Counted from the first letter of the stretch, positions 26,011 to 35,337 are shown. The stretch is DNA of 64,000 nt from Amycolatopsis sp. CA-126428 (GCF_002904335.1 NZ_PPHF01000127.1:1-64000), one strand, 5' to 3'. The notes: generated by a model from the letters alone, not told the origin. Numbers and translations are program-made.

Positions 26011-26547
26011 ATGGCCAAAACCCGGAAGTTCGCCGAACTGCTGCAGACGCAGATTCGCCACGAGTTCACCGCCGCCCAGCAGTACATCGCCCTGGCCGTC
26101 TGGTTCGACGCCCGCGACCTGCCCCGGCTGGCCAAGCGCTTCTACCGGCAGTCGATCGAGGAGCGCAACCACGCGCTGGCGATGGTGCGCTACCTGCTCG
26201 ACCGCGACGAGCCGGTCGCCATCCCGGGCAGCGACGAAGTGCGGAACGACTTCTCGAGCGTGCACGAAGCGATCGAGCTCGCGGTGACCCAGGAACGCGC
26301 GGTCACCGCCGACATCGAGGCGATGGCGAAGGCCGCGCGGCTGGAGGAGGACTACCTCGGCGAGCAGTTCGTGCACTGGTTCCTGAAGGAACAGGTGGAG
26401 GAGGTGGCGGAGATGTCCACGCTGCTCACCGTCGTCGAGCGGGCCGGCGGCAACCTGTTCGAGGTCGAGAACCACCTGTTCCGCGAAGCGGCCACGGAGG
26501 TCGCGGACGCCCCGGACATGCCGCCGGTGGCGGGCGGGAAGCTCTGA
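26011..26547 (+). CDS. Ferritin
   Basis: A 178-residue four-helix-bundle ferritin. Ferroxidase-type ligands are visible: Glu18 in RHEF, Tyr25, Glu50/Glu51 and His54 in IEERNH, and a Glu cluster ending in EEVAEM near 131. It stores iron as a ferric mineral and limits Fenton chemistry. The ATG at 26011 is chosen over an in-frame TTG at 26002. The C-terminal tail after helix D/E is short. It lies between the divergent SDR and the thioesterase gene. Confidence 0.9.
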   Translation: MAKTRKFAELLQTQIRHEFTAAQQYIALAVWFDARDLPRLAKRFYRQSIEERNHALAMVRYLLDRDEPVAIPGSDEVRNDFSSVHEAIELAVTQERAVTADIEAMAKAARLEEDYLGEQFVHWFLKEQVEEVAEMSTLLTVVERAGGNLFEVENHLFREAATEVADAPDMPPVAGGKL

Positions 26548-26572
26548 CGATGGCGGTTTCCCCCTGCTAGAG

Positions 26573-26586
26573 TGAAACGTGTTCTA
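26573..26586. promoter_or_regulatory. KstR-like operator
   Basis: TGAAACGTGTTCTA matches the mycobacterial/rhodococcal KstR motif TnnAACnnGTTnnA at every fixed position. A possible -10 (TAGAGT, 26568-26573) abuts it. KstR is a TetR repressor of sterol and lipid catabolism; no kstR is in the window. Confidence 0.5.
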
Positions 26587-26607
26587 GTTCCGGGCCCGGG
26601 GAGCGCG

Positions 26608-27255
26608 ATGTCCGAAAACCCGTTTCCGATCGTCGACGGCGTACCGCCCGGGCGGGCACTGCTCGGCTCCCGGATTCGCGAGCTGATCGACGCCTCCGTC
26701 CGGGTGCGCGACGACGAAGCCGGCCTCGCCGCCGCGGCCCACCGGATCGAAGCCGTCACCGAGGCACTGCGCGCGGCCGGCGGCGCGCAGCCGCTGCTGC
26801 TCACCGCCCTCGACGGCGGAGGTCACCTGAGCATCAACAACCCTCTGGAAGGGCCGGGGAACCCGCTGGCGCCCCCGCTGTCGTGGGTGCGCGTGGGCCC
26901 GGAGTCGGTGTGCGCCGACGTCCTCCTCGGCGCCGCGCACGAAGGGCCGCCCGGGCGCGTGCACGGCGGCTGGGTCGCGGCCGTGCTGGACCACGTCCTG
27001 GGCCGCGCCACCGCCGCGGCCGGCTTCCCGGGCATGACGGCGTCCCTGACCGTCGACTACCACCGCGGCACGCCGTACGCGGTGCCGCTCACCGCCGAAG
27101 GGCGCCTCGTCCGCCGCGACGGCCGCAAGCTCCACGCGGCGGGCGAACTCAGAGCGGGCGACGTCGTCTGCGCCACCGCGACGGCGATCCTGGTCCACTT
27201 CAACGCCGATCGGTTCCCGGTGCCCACCACCGCCACGAGGTCCGCACCGGACTAG
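26608..27255 (+). CDS. PaaI-like hotdog thioesterase
   Basis: A 215-residue acyl-CoA thioesterase-like protein. The hotdog core is in the C-terminal half: GRVHGGWVAAVLDHVLGRAT is the HGG-x4-x-D motif of PaaI-type enzymes, followed by MTASLTVDYHRGTP. The N-terminal 85 residues form a helical extension. It presumably hydrolyses an acyl- or aryl-CoA. Start ATG 26608 behind GGGGAG. A KstR-like box and a -10-like element lie just upstream, which hints at lipid or sterol-linked control. Confidence 0.82.
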   Translation: MSENPFPIVDGVPPGRALLGSRIRELIDASVRVRDDEAGLAAAAHRIEAVTEALRAAGGAQPLLLTALDGGGHLSINNPLEGPGNPLAPPLSWVRVGPESVCADVLLGAAHEGPPGRVHGGWVAAVLDHVLGRATAAAGFPGMTASLTVDYHRGTPYAVPLTAEGRLVRRDGRKLHAAGELRAGDVVCATATAILVHFNADRFPVPTTATRSAPD

Positions 27256-27301
27256 GGCCGGTCCTCGAAGTGGTGAGGATGACCTGCTTTGCTCCGGGGT
27301 T

Positions 27302-27513
27302 GTGGTGTGCGGGCATGAGCAAGCTGATGCGCAGTGGCAAGCGATCGAGCCGTTGCTGCCCCACGCAGGGGGAACCGCGGCGCGCGGCGGGCGCGGCCAG
27401 CCAGGCGATCATGCCATCGGCCGGTCCCGCGGCGGACCCGGCCAAGCAGGGTTCTGGCGGACAAGGGCCACTCCGGCCACGCCATCCGCACTTGCCTACT
27501 TCGAGGACAGCTC
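27302..27513 (+). pseudogene. IS5-family transposase remnant
   Basis: Two separated transposase pieces in different frames. The first (from 27302) reads ADAQWQAIEPLLPHAGG, the usual N-terminus of IS5/IS4-type transposases. The second (from 27451) reads VLADKGHSGHAIRTCL, which matches the late DKGY-like block. Most of the catalytic core is deleted and no inverted repeats are obvious. The MHYT gene ends inside its right margin. Confidence 0.75.
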
Positions 27514-28278
27514 CGAGTGCGCGACCGTCGTGTGCCGCGGCGCCTCCGAACTCGACGTCGCCATCAGGACCGCGCAGATCGGGACCGCCATCGCCAGCGC
27601 CGCCAGGACGAACACCGGGAACAGGAACGAGAACACCTCCGTGCCGGACGGGTCGGGCGCACCCGGGTCCAGGTGCAGGCGCACCGCCGCCATGCCGGTG
27701 TAGTGCATGCCGGTGACCGCCGCGCCCATCACCAGGCCCGCCGCCAGCCGGGGCAGGAGCTTGTCCAGCCCGACCGTGAACCACAGCGCCGCCGTGGCCG
27801 CGACCACGGCGATCACCACCGAGAGCACCACCAGCGTCGGGTCGTAGCCGACCACGCCCTTGACCTGCACCGCCCACATCCCGGTGTAGTGCATGACGGC
27901 CACCGCGAGCCCGGTCAGCAGCCCGCCGAGCAGCAGCCGCTTCCACGCGAACCGGTTGCGGACGCCGAACACCAGCAGCCCGCAGAACACCGCCGCCACC
28001 GACAGGATCGCCGACAGCGCCGTGCGCAGGATGTCGTACCGCACCGGCATGCCGGGCGTGGAAAAGCCGAGCATCGCGATGAAGTGCATGACCCAGATGC
28101 CGACCCCGCCGATGGACACCGCCGCGAGCACCAGCCAGGTCAGCCGGGTGCGCGGGCTGTCGGTGGAGCGCGCCTGCAGCGTGCAGGCCAGGCCGAGGGC
28201 GCAGCCCACCACCGAGGTGAGGTACGCGAGCACGACGAGCCAGTTGCCCATCGCGAAGTCTTCGTGGTCCATGGGCAT
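27496..28278 (-). CDS. MHYT-domain integral membrane sensor
   Basis: A 260-residue membrane protein with seven hydrophobic segments and three family motifs: VMHFIAM, VMHYTGM and GMHYTGM. MHYT domains are proposed to sense diatomic gases through copper bound by the conserved Met/His residues. Here the domain stands alone, with no output domain. The stop codon overlaps the right edge of the transposase remnant, so the extreme C-terminus (after about residue 245) may have been altered. Start ATG 28278 is 13 bp after the conservon GTPase gene, so it is probably the fifth gene of that operon and may feed a signal to it. Confidence 0.88.
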   Translation of the reverse strand: MPMDHEDFAMGNWLVVLAYLTSVVGCALGLACTLQARSTDSPRTRLTWLVLAAVSIGGVGIWVMHFIAMLGFSTPGMPVRYDILRTALSAILSVAAVFCGLLVFGVRNRFAWKRLLLGGLLTGLAVAVMHYTGMWAVQVKGVVGYDPTLVVLSVVIAVVAATAALWFTVGLDKLLPRLAAGLVMGAAVTGMHYTGMAAVRLHLDPGAPDPSGTEVFSFLFPVFVLAALAMAVPICAVLMATSSSEAPRHTTVAHSELSSK

Positions 28279-28291
28279 TTTGCGGGCTCCT

Positions 28292-28924
28292 TCAAGCTTT
28301 CCGTGATCGGGGGGCGTGGTGCTCGGCGAGCGCGTGCTCGGCCGCGGCGATGAGGGTCTTCTTCGTCGACTCCGGCGAGCGCGCGTCGCAGGTGACGACC
28401 TCCACCGCGGCCGGGATCTTGAGGGCCTCGCGCACCTGCTCGGGCCCGTGCTGGCGGGTGTCCTGGAACTGGTTGATGGCGACCAGGAACGGCAGGCCGC
28501 GCGACTCGAAGAAGTCGATCGAGGCGAAGCAGTCCGCCAGCCGGCGCGTGTCCACCAGGACGATCGCCGCCACGGCACCGCAGACGAGGTCGTCCCACAT
28601 GAACCAGAACCGGTGCTGGCCGGGCGTGCCGAAGACGTAGAGCACCAGGTCGTCGGCCAGGGTGAGCCGGCCGAAGTCCATCGCGACCGTGGTGGCGAAC
28701 TTCCCCGGCACCGCTTCGGTCCGGTCGACGCCGACGGCCGCGGACGTCATCAGGGCTTCCGTCCGCAGCGGGTCGATCTCCGAGACGGCACCGACGAACG
28801 TCGTCTTGCCGGCCCCGAACCCGCCGGCCACGACGATCTTCGCCGAGGTGATCCGGCCGCTTCGGGACGCACCGCGCGGGGAAACACCGCTTTGCGTAAC
28901 ACTGTCAGAGCGCACGTAGTCCAC
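28292..28924 (-). CDS. Conservon GTP-binding protein (CvnD-like)
   Basis: A 210-residue small GTPase-like protein. The P-loop is GGFGAGKTT (34-42), followed by a switch region TVAMDFG and the G3-like FGTPGQHRFW, then INQF in the place of NKxD. These proteins are membrane-peripheral partners of CvnA, B and C in actinomycete conservons, which resemble eukaryotic receptor-G-protein modules. It overlaps cvnC by 20 nt. Confidence 0.92.
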   Translation of the reverse strand: MDYVRSDSVTQSGVSPRGASRSGRITSAKIVVAGGFGAGKTTFVGAVSEIDPLRTEALMTSAAVGVDRTEAVPGKFATTVAMDFGRLTLADDLVLYVFGTPGQHRFWFMWDDLVCGAVAAIVLVDTRRLADCFASIDFFESRGLPFLVAINQFQDTRQHGPEQVREALKIPAAVEVVTCDARSPESTKKTLIAAAEHALAEHHAPRSRKA

Positions 28925-29282
28925 TGAGGACCCTTTCGAGCAGGTCGTTCCGTTCGTCCCAGGAGGCGTCCGCGGTGAGCGTGTCGCGGATCGACACCTG
29001 GCCGGCGATGAGCAGATCGCCGATGAGCACCCTGGCCACGCCGAGCGGCACGCCCAGGTGGGCGGCGACCTCGGCCACCGACCGCTGCTGCAGGCACAGC
29101 TGCGTCACGACGGCCAGGGGGTTGGTCGGGCTGAAGGGCGCCACACGGCCCTCCGCCGTCGTCTCCACGAGGGCTTCCACCGCCAGGTCGACCGTCGGCC
29201 GGGTGCGGCCGGCGGTCCACGCGTACGGGCGGGCCAGCGACGCCGCGTGCCGCCCACCCTCGCGTCGCCGGCCTTCGGTCAC
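28905..29282 (-). CDS. Conservon DUF742 protein (CvnC-like)
   Basis: A 125-residue DUF742 protein. It has the typical [10 protein letters not shown] near the N-terminus and a winged-helix-like C-terminal half ([20 protein letters not shown] in 20 residues), ending [12 protein letters not shown]. Conservon C proteins interact with B and D. Overlaps cvnB by 4 nt and cvnD by 20 nt. Confidence 0.92.
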   Translation of the reverse strand: MTEGRRREGGRHAASLARPYAWTAGRTRPTVDLAVEALVETTAEGRVAPFSPTNPLAVVTQLCLQQRSVAEVAAHLGVPLGVARVLIGDLLIAGQVSIRDTLTADASWDERNDLLERVLSGLRAL

Positions 29283-29713
29283 CGGGCCGCTCCCGGCGCG
29301 GCCGCGGGCCGAGCCGGGGTCTCGACCACCTTCCCGACCCGGTCGACCAGCAACGTCATCTCGTAGCCCACCAGCCCGATGTCGCAGCCCGGGTTGGCCA
29401 GCACCACCAGGTTCGAGCCGTCGCCGACGTTCATCAGCAGCAGGAAGCCCTGCTCCATCTCGATCACCGACTGCACCACCCGGCCCGCGGTGAACAGGTC
29501 GGCGGTGCCGAGCGCGAGGCTGGAGAGGCCGGACGCGATCGCCGAGAGCTGGTCGGCGCGGTCGCGCGGCAGGGCTTCGTCCGCCGCCACGAGCAGGCCG
29601 TCCGCCGAGACCAGCGCGGCGTGCGCGACGCCGGGCACCTCCCGGGTGAACGCCGACACCAGCCAGTTCCGGGACCGCTCGGCCACTTCCGCTCCTTCCT
29701 GCCGGGTGCTCAT
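29279..29713 (-). CDS. Conservon roadblock/LC7 protein (CvnB-like)
   Basis: A 144-residue roadblock/LC7 protein ([25 protein letters not shown] in the first helix and strand, cited only partly as [18 protein letters not shown]). Such proteins regulate the small GTPase of the conservon. ATG 29713 overlaps the kinase stop by 4 nt. Confidence 0.92.
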   Translation of the reverse strand: MSTRQEGAEVAERSRNWLVSAFTREVPGVAHAALVSADGLLVAADEALPRDRADQLSAIASGLSSLALGTADLFTAGRVVQSVIEMEQGFLLLMNVGDGSNLVVLANPGCDIGLVGYEMTLLVDRVGKVVETPARPAAAPGAAR

Positions 29714-31962
29714 CGCTGCTCCGCCTCGGGCTCGCCCGCGACCCGGTGCCGGGCCGCGCGCATGCCGCTGTAGTGCCGGGAAAGGTTGTTCCGCACCGCG
29801 GCCGGGTCGCGGAAGGCCGGGTCCGGCGGCTGGGGCGCGCGCGGGGTCACCGAGCCCGGCGCGAGCTGCGCGCCCGGCGTCCGGGCCGGCAGCCCCGAGT
29901 CGGTGAACTCGCTGTCGTCGAGGGTGCCGACCGCGGCTTCCGCGGCCTGGCGGACCTGGTCGGCGGGCGTCGCCCAGGTGCCGGGCCGGGCCGGTGTCGC
30001 CGGGGCTTCGGCGAACCAGTGCGACAGCATCTGGTCGAAGATCGGCGTCGGCGGGTCCGCCACCGGCGGCGGTTCTTCGGCGGGCCACCGCGGTTCGAGC
30101 TCGTGCCGGGAAGTGCCGTTGACCGCGCCGTTGACCGAACCGTTGACCGCGGGGGTGAGCATGGGCGGGACGGCCCGGGGTGGCAGGTCGACCAGGATCA
30201 GCACGCCCGGGACGTGCACGCTGGCGGTGATGCCGGCGCTCGCGGTCCGCGTGGTCGTGGGCCGCAGCCGGACGGTGATCCCGTGCGACGCGGCCAGCCT
30301 GCTCACCACGAACAGGCCCATCCGGCGGGTGGTCTCCGGGCTGACCGCGGCCCCGGCGGCCAGCCGGGCGTTCGCCGCTTCGAGGTCCTCGCGGGTCATC
30401 CCGAGCCCGACGTCGACGACCTCGATCAGCAGGCCGCCGTCGAAGCCGCGGTCGGCGGTGAGCACGACCTGCTCCTCCGGCGGGGACGACCGGATGGCGT
30501 TCTCCAGCAGCTCGGCGAGGATGTGCACGACGTCCGCCGCGGCCTCGGACTGCACCGAGCCGCGGGGCGCGTTGCCGAGCGAGACGCGCTGGTAGTCCTT
30601 GACCTCCGACGTCGCGGCCCGCAGCAGCTCGACCGTCGCGACCGGGCCGACGTCGCGGCGCACCGGCTTGCCGCCCGCGAGGACCTGCAGGTTCTCGCCG
30701 TTGCGCCGCAGCCGGGTGGCGATGTGGTCGATCTGGAACAGCTCGGCCAGCCGCTGCGGGTCCTGTTCGTCGGCTTCGAGGTCTTCGATCACCGAAAGCT
30801 GCAACTCCACCAGCGACTGGCTGCGCCGGGACAGCGTCATGAACATTTCGCTGACCTGGATCCGCATCTCGGCCTGCTCGCCGACGGCCAGGCGGACCGC
30901 CTGCCGGTGCATGTCGTCGAAGGCCCGGGCGAGCTGCCCGATCTCCTCCTCGGAGTCGACCGGGATCGGCGCGGTCCGCCGCCAGTCGACCTCCTCGCCC
31001 CCGCGGATGCGTTCGATGGTGCCGGGCAGGCGGCGTTGCGCGGTGTCGAGCGCGGCGGCGTGCAGCCGCCGGATCGGGGCGACGACCGACCGGGCCACGG
31101 CGAGGGCGATGGCGAGGGCGCCGAGGAGCGAGGCGATCACCAGCGCGGCGTCGCGCAGCGCGTCGGACCGCGCGGTGTTGGTCTGCGCGCCGACCGCGTC
31201 CGAAAGCGTTTTCACCTGCTCGGCGAGGACGGTGCCGAGCACCGTGCGCTTCGCCTCGGCGCCTCCCGCACCGGCACTGGTCGCCGCGGCGAACCGGGCG
31301 GCCGCGGCCCCGGCGGGCAGGGCGCGCCGGATCTGTCCGGTGAGTACGGTTTCTTCGGCCGCGGCGCGCTCGGCGGCGGCCGCCGAAGTGCCTTCGGACC
31401 GGCCGGCCAGCGCCTGTTGATCGGCGAGACTGGTCCTCAGCTGCACCAACGATTCGGCGACGGCGGCCAAAGCGCCGAGATCACCATTCCCGGCCTGCTC
31501 GACGATCCCGGCGATCAGTTCGCTGAGCGCGACCGTGAAGTCGTGGTAAGCCGCGGTTTTCGCGGCCGGCGAACCGGTCTGCTGCCGCAGGTCGGCCAAT
31601 TTACCCAGCTGATCTTCCAATGACCGCGACAGCTCCGGGCTGAGCTGGGAAAAGGCGGCGTCGTGCCGGACGGCGGCGGCTTTCTCGTCGACCGCCGCGG
31701 TCTGGGCGGCCGCGCCGTCCTGGATCATCTCGTCGTCGACCAGCCCGGCGAGTTCGGAAATCCCTTGCACGACCGGCATTTGGTCGCGGACCGCGCTGAG
31801 GCCGCCGGCCCGGGCGAGTTCGGCCTGCACCCGGCCACCCGCCAGCAGGAGGGCGACCAGGACGGGCAGCAACAGGACGACGGAGATCTTGGTGCGCAAC
31901 CGCCAGCTACCGGGATTCCAGGAGGCGACGGAACGGCGGGACGGGGGTTCATCTTCTTTCAT
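29710..31962 (-). CDS. Conservon sensor histidine kinase-like protein (CvnA-like)
   Basis: A 750-residue membrane protein. TM1 is near 24-42, then a nitrate/nitrite-sensing-type extracellular helical domain to about 270, TM2, and a HAMP-like linker. A histidine-kinase-type ATPase follows with [17 protein letters not shown] (N box) and [12 protein letters not shown] (G1). A Pro/Ala-rich tail completes it. There is no partner response regulator; as in other conservons, output passes to the B, C and D proteins encoded downstream with 4-20 nt overlaps. ATG 31962 is the best start; the frame extends upstream without coding character. Confidence 0.9.
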   Translation of the reverse strand: MKEDEPPSRRSVASWNPGSWRLRTKISVVLLLPVLVALLLAGGRVQAELARAGGLSAVRDQMPVVQGISELAGLVDDEMIQDGAAAQTAAVDEKAAAVRHDAAFSQLSPELSRSLEDQLGKLADLRQQTGSPAAKTAAYHDFTVALSELIAGIVEQAGNGDLGALAAVAESLVQLRTSLADQQALAGRSEGTSAAAAERAAAEETVLTGQIRRALPAGAAAARFAAATSAGAGGAEAKRTVLGTVLAEQVKTLSDAVGAQTNTARSDALRDAALVIASLLGALAIALAVARSVVAPIRRLHAAALDTAQRRLPGTIERIRGGEEVDWRRTAPIPVDSEEEIGQLARAFDDMHRQAVRLAVGEQAEMRIQVSEMFMTLSRRSQSLVELQLSVIEDLEADEQDPQRLAELFQIDHIATRLRRNGENLQVLAGGKPVRRDVGPVATVELLRAATSEVKDYQRVSLGNAPRGSVQSEAAADVVHILAELLENAIRSSPPEEQVVLTADRGFDGGLLIEVVDVGLGMTREDLEAANARLAAGAAVSPETTRRMGLFVVSRLAASHGITVRLRPTTTRTASAGITASVHVPGVLILVDLPPRAVPPMLTPAVNGSVNGAVNGTSRHELEPRWPAEEPPPVADPPTPIFDQMLSHWFAEAPATPARPGTWATPADQVRQAAEAAVGTLDDSEFTDSGLPARTPGAQLAPGSVTPRAPQPPDPAFRDPAAVRNNLSRHYSGMRAARHRVAGEPEAEQR

Positions 31963-32274
31963 CGGTGGCGTGGCTCGATTCGTACCGGTGACCCGAGAAC
32001 GATTTCCGGTTCCTTTTCCGCGGAATTCAGCCGGTGACGTAACTCCGGACAAGGTGGTGTTGTCAAGGAATGCCGGTCGTTTCCCCCGTACGCACCAATC
32101 ACACAGCGTGAACTGCCACGGCGCGGCTTTTTACCCTTGCGGAGGGTGAAGACGGCTCGTCAGACCGTGCGGAATTCGGGGGCGGGTGCGTGAATTTCCG
32201 GCGGCCGCGCGACCCCCGTCGGAAGCCCCGGCGCTGCCCGTTACCCTCGGCCGGGAAAGGGGGTGTCGGCGTCG
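31963..32274. other. Divergent regulatory gap
   Basis: About 310 bp between the conservon (minus) and the ArsR-type gene (plus). No gene or clear palindrome was found. It must hold the promoters of both units. Confidence 0.4.
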
Positions 32275-33234
32275 ATGTTGAAAATTCACTTCACCGAAGC
32301 GGACTTGGCGAAGGTGACCCTCGCCGAGGACGCCGACCCGATGTGGGAGCTGCTGATGAGCAGTTACCGCATCCGGCGGCCGGAGGGTGAGCCGTTCTTC
32401 GGCCGCTGGCGGCGGGGCTCACGTTCCGCGGTCCCGCAGTCCGGCCGGCTGCTGATGTCCGCCGTCCCGCCGTACGGCTACTGCCCGGACTTCCTCACCC
32501 CGGCCGGCGCCCGCACGATCGGCGACGGGATTTCGGCGGTGCTCGAGACACCCGCACCGGTGCTGGCGGCGGACGTCGGCGAGCTGGCGGCACAGGGCAC
32601 CCACGTCCCGGCGTGGCTGCGCCGCGTCGGCGACGGCGAGCCGCAAGAGCTGCGCCGGCTGGGCGCGGCCCTGCACGACTACTACCGCCAGTGCGTCGCG
32701 CCGGACTGGGCGACGGTGCGCCGCGCGGTCGCCCGCGACCGCCACCGGCTGCAGGCCAACCTGGACCGCGGCGGGCCGCAGCTGCTGCTGTCGACGTTGC
32801 ACCCGGAGGTGACGTGGTCCCCGCCGGTGCTGCGGGTGCGCTTCCCGATCGACCAGGAGCTCCACCTCAACGGCCGCGGCCTGAGGCTGATCCCGGCGTT
32901 CTTCGCCCACGGCATGCCGACGACGTACAAGGACCCGCTCCTCCCCCCGGCGCTGGTCTATTCGATCAGCCACCCGAGGTTCGACAGCGACGCGGAGCCA
33001 GGCCCCTCCCTCGCGGCGCTGCTGGGCCAGACGAGGGCCAAGGTCCTGGTGACGATCGCGACGACGAGGTGCAACACTAGCGAGCTGGCCGACCTGACGG
33101 GCATCTCCCCGGCGACGGCGAGCCAGCACGCGTCGGTGCTGCGGGCGAGCGGGCTGATCAGCAGCAACCGGTCCGGGAAGTCGCAGATCCACGAGATCAC
33201 GCCGCTCGGCCTGGGAATCATCCGAGCGAGTTGA
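32275..33234 (+). CDS. ArsR-type winged-helix regulator (DUF5937-like)
   Basis: A 319-residue protein with a long N-terminal domain of unknown function (FTEADLAKVTLAEDADPMWELLMS, typical of this actinobacterial group; quoted in part) and an ArsR-type winged helix in about residues 245-319: TTRCNTSELADLTGISPATASQHASVLRASGLI is the recognition region. No Cys-based metal-sensing motif is visible. Start ATG 32275 with a GGGAAAGGGGG tract upstream; GTG 32263 is an alternative. Target unknown, likely autoregulated. Confidence 0.8.
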   Translation: MLKIHFTEADLAKVTLAEDADPMWELLMSSYRIRRPEGEPFFGRWRRGSRSAVPQSGRLLMSAVPPYGYCPDFLTPAGARTIGDGISAVLETPAPVLAADVGELAAQGTHVPAWLRRVGDGEPQELRRLGAALHDYYRQCVAPDWATVRRAVARDRHRLQANLDRGGPQLLLSTLHPEVTWSPPVLRVRFPIDQELHLNGRGLRLIPAFFAHGMPTTYKDPLLPPALVYSISHPRFDSDAEPGPSLAALLGQTRAKVLVTIATTRCNTSELADLTGISPATASQHASVLRASGLISSNRSGKSQIHEITPLGLGIIRAS

Positions 33235-33396
33235 GGCCGGGTAGCTGCGATCGACGGGCGGCCGGCGACTGAGGGCGGCTGGCGGCGGGCCGCACTCGCG
33301 CCCCGAGCCGCGGGGAGCCATCGCCGTGCCGAGCGAACTTCGCCCCCCACCTCCGAGCCCGTGCGCGACGTTCCGGGGTCGTGTTAGCCTGTCGCC

Positions 33397-33447
33397 GTGC
33401 TGCGCCTCACGTTGTCCATGCGACTCGTAACCCGGCGCGCCGGCTGA
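33397..33447 (+). CDS. Leader peptide (16 aa) of the ACT-like gene
   Basis: A 16-codon frame encoding VLRLTLSMRLVTRRAG. The -10-like TAGCCT (33385-33390) lies 6 nt before the GTG, so the message is probably leaderless and starts at the GTG. The peptide is rich in Leu and Arg and ends LVTRRAG, reminiscent of LVTRR leader peptides of actinobacteria. A terminator hairpin and a competing stem follow. Confidence 0.55.
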   Translation: MLRLTLSMRLVTRRAG

Positions 33448-33448
33448 A

Positions 33449-33500
33449 CCCAGGTCGCCGGTGCGCTGCGTCGGCGATCGCCCTTTTTTCCGGGACCTGG
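33449..33500 (+). promoter_or_regulatory. Transcription attenuator of the ACT-like gene
   Basis: A terminator stem pairs 33453-33460 with 33472-33479 (one G-T pair) and is followed by GCCCTTTTTT. An alternative stem pairs CCAGGTC (33450-33456) with GACCTGG (33494-33500), using four bases of the terminator stem, so only one can form. This is the expected design for leader-peptide attenuation. Confidence 0.6.
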
Positions 33501-33538
33501 CCCCGATCTCATTCCGCCCTCCACAAGGGAGATCCGCC

Positions 33539-33808
33539 ATGTCCACCTCCTTCGCCGTTCCCGCGCCGCGCTCGGCCATGCTGCTGCGCCGCCGGATCGC
33601 CACCTACTTCGTCGGCGGGGCCGACGAGATCTCCGCGCTGGTCGGTGCCCTCGAAGGCCGGCCTGTGCACGAACTGTCCGTCGACATCAAGGACGGTGTC
33701 CGCGAGAGCAGCATGGTCTGCGCCGTCCTGCTGGCGGCCGACGAGACCGGCCCCCTGCTCGACCGGCTGCGCGAGCTGCCCTCGGTCGTCTCAGCCGAAC
33801 TGGCGTAG
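33539..33808 (+). CDS. Small ACT-domain-like protein
   Basis: An 89-residue protein whose core (about 14-88) has an ACT-like pattern: RRRIATYFVGGADEISALVGAL, then HELSVDIKDG, SSMVCAVLLAA, LDRLRELPSVVSAELA, in beta-alpha-beta-beta-alpha-beta order. It resembles the regulatory domains of amino-acid enzymes such as the small acetolactate synthase subunit, but no catalytic partner is nearby. GGGAG lies upstream of ATG 33539. The leader and attenuator upstream suggest amino-acid- or translation-dependent control. Confidence 0.6.
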   Translation: MSTSFAVPAPRSAMLLRRRIATYFVGGADEISALVGALEGRPVHELSVDIKDGVRESSMVCAVLLAADETGPLLDRLRELPSVVSAELA

Positions 33809-33844
33809 CCGTTTGTCCGGTCCGGCGCCGGGTAGTCCGGCGCC

Positions 33845-34312
33845 ATGACCGAAGTCGAAACTCGGCGGAGCACCGCCCGGGGCGCCGCCCTCCTGTTCGG
33901 GATCGCGTTCCTGCTCGTCGGCGTGCTGGGGTTCGTCCCGGGCATCACCGCGGACTACGACGCGCTGAAGTTCGCCGGGCACGAGTCCGGCGCCCAGCTG
34001 TTCGGCGTGTTCACCGTTTCGGTGCTGCACAACCTGGTCCACGTGCTGTTCGGCGTGCTCGGCGTGCTGGCCGCGCGCGCCAACGGGAGTTCGCGGGCCT
34101 TCCTGATGATCGGCGGCGGGATCTACGTGCTGCTGTGGGTGTTCGGCCTCGCGATGGACCGCGACAGCGCGGCCAACTTCCTCCCGCTCGACAACGCCGA
34201 CGACTGGCTGCACCTCGGCCTCGGCCTGGCGATGATCGCCGCGGGCATCGCGACGGCGGCCGCCGACCGGGCCCGTGGCCAGTACCCCGAGCCGGAGAAG
34301 CAGGGCCGCTGA
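33845..34312 (+). CDS. DUF4383 membrane protein
   Basis: A 155-residue membrane protein with four hydrophobic segments (about 13-33, 50-75, 83-102 and 120-140) and the DUF4383 signatures HNLVHVLFGVLG and LPLDNADDWLHLGLGLAM. Function unknown; common in actinobacteria. It converges on the epimerase gene with 2 bp between. Confidence 0.85.
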   Translation: MTEVETRRSTARGAALLFGIAFLLVGVLGFVPGITADYDALKFAGHESGAQLFGVFTVSVLHNLVHVLFGVLGVLAARANGSSRAFLMIGGGIYVLLWVFGLAMDRDSAANFLPLDNADDWLHLGLGLAMIAAGIATAAADRARGQYPEPEKQGR

Positions 34313-34314
34313 CT

Positions 34315-35337
34315 TCAGGGAAGGCGGCCCATTCCCGTCGAGATCTCGTGCAGCCGGTGCCGGTCCGGGGCCAGCGGTGCCGTGTCCGCGCCGGCGCCTT
34401 CCCGCAGTCCCGCGAGGAACTCCTTCAGCGTGGCCGCCGCGTCCCGGCGCGGCTGCCAGTCCAATTCGGACTCCGCGCGGCTCGTGTCCATGACCGGCAG
34501 CCGCATGACCGCGTCGAACAGGCCCGGTGACGCCGGGATCGCGTGCAGGCGCCAGGCCGCGTCCACCGCCGCGCGGACCACGGCCGCCGGGACACCGATC
34601 GTGCGCGCGCCCAGCAGGTCCGCCGCGAACCGCGGGTCCACCACCGGGCCGGTCGCGATGTTGAACGCCCCGCGCACCGGGCGCGTCACCGCGCGGCGGA
34701 CGGCGTCGGCGAGGTCGTCCGTGTGCACGATCTGGAACCGCAACCCGCGGACGTCCGGCACCACCGGGAGCAGGCCCGGCCGCACCAGGGAACCCGGGAC
34801 GAACGGCCCGGCGAACAGGCGGCGCTGCTCCGTCGCGGCACTGCGCTGGAAGACGAACCCCGGCCGCATCCGGACGACGTCGAGCTTCGGGTGCCGGCCC
34901 TCGAACGCGTCGAGGTACCGCTCCAGATAAGCCTTTTCCCGCGTGTAGGCGGCTCCGGGCCAGCCGTGCGTCGGCCAGTCCTCGGTCACCGGCTCGTCGT
35001 CCTGCCGCGGCGAGTAGGCCCCGATCGACGACGTGTAGACGAGCCTGGGCACACCCGCCGTCGCCGCCGCCTCGAACACCCGCATCGAGCCGAGGACGTT
35101 CGCGCGCCAAGTCCGTTCGGGACGCCGGGTGGGCTGGAACAGCCACGCCAGGTGCACGACCGCGTCGGCGCCGCGCAAGTGCGGCACGAGGTCGTCGCGT
35201 TCGACGTCCGCCGTGACGACGCCATCGGCCGGCCGCCGGGCGAGCTTGACGATGGTCTCGACCTGCGGGTCCGCGCCCAACGCGCGCACGACCCCGGTTC
35301 CGATGTTGCCGGTCGCTCCGGTCACCACGATGCGCAT
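34315..35337 (-). CDS. NAD-dependent epimerase/dehydratase
   Basis: A 340-residue extended SDR. It has GATGNIGTG at the N-terminus, VVHLAW, SSIGAYSP and YTREKAYLERYL in the YxxxK position, then RPGFVFQ. The substrate is unknown; sugar nucleotides are only one option. Monocistronic by position, with start ATG 35337 opposite the promoter of the ABC-F leader region. Confidence 0.85.
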   Translation of the reverse strand: MRIVVTGATGNIGTGVVRALGADPQVETIVKLARRPADGVVTADVERDDLVPHLRGADAVVHLAWLFQPTRRPERTWRANVLGSMRVFEAAATAGVPRLVYTSSIGAYSPRQDDEPVTEDWPTHGWPGAAYTREKAYLERYLDAFEGRHPKLDVVRMRPGFVFQRSAATEQRRLFAGPFVPGSLVRPGLLPVVPDVRGLRFQIVHTDDLADAVRRAVTRPVRGAFNIATGPVVDPRFAADLLGARTIGVPAAVVRAAVDAAWRLHAIPASPGLFDAVMRLPVMDTSRAESELDWQPRRDAAATLKEFLAGLREGAGADTAPLAPDRHRLHEISTGMGRLP

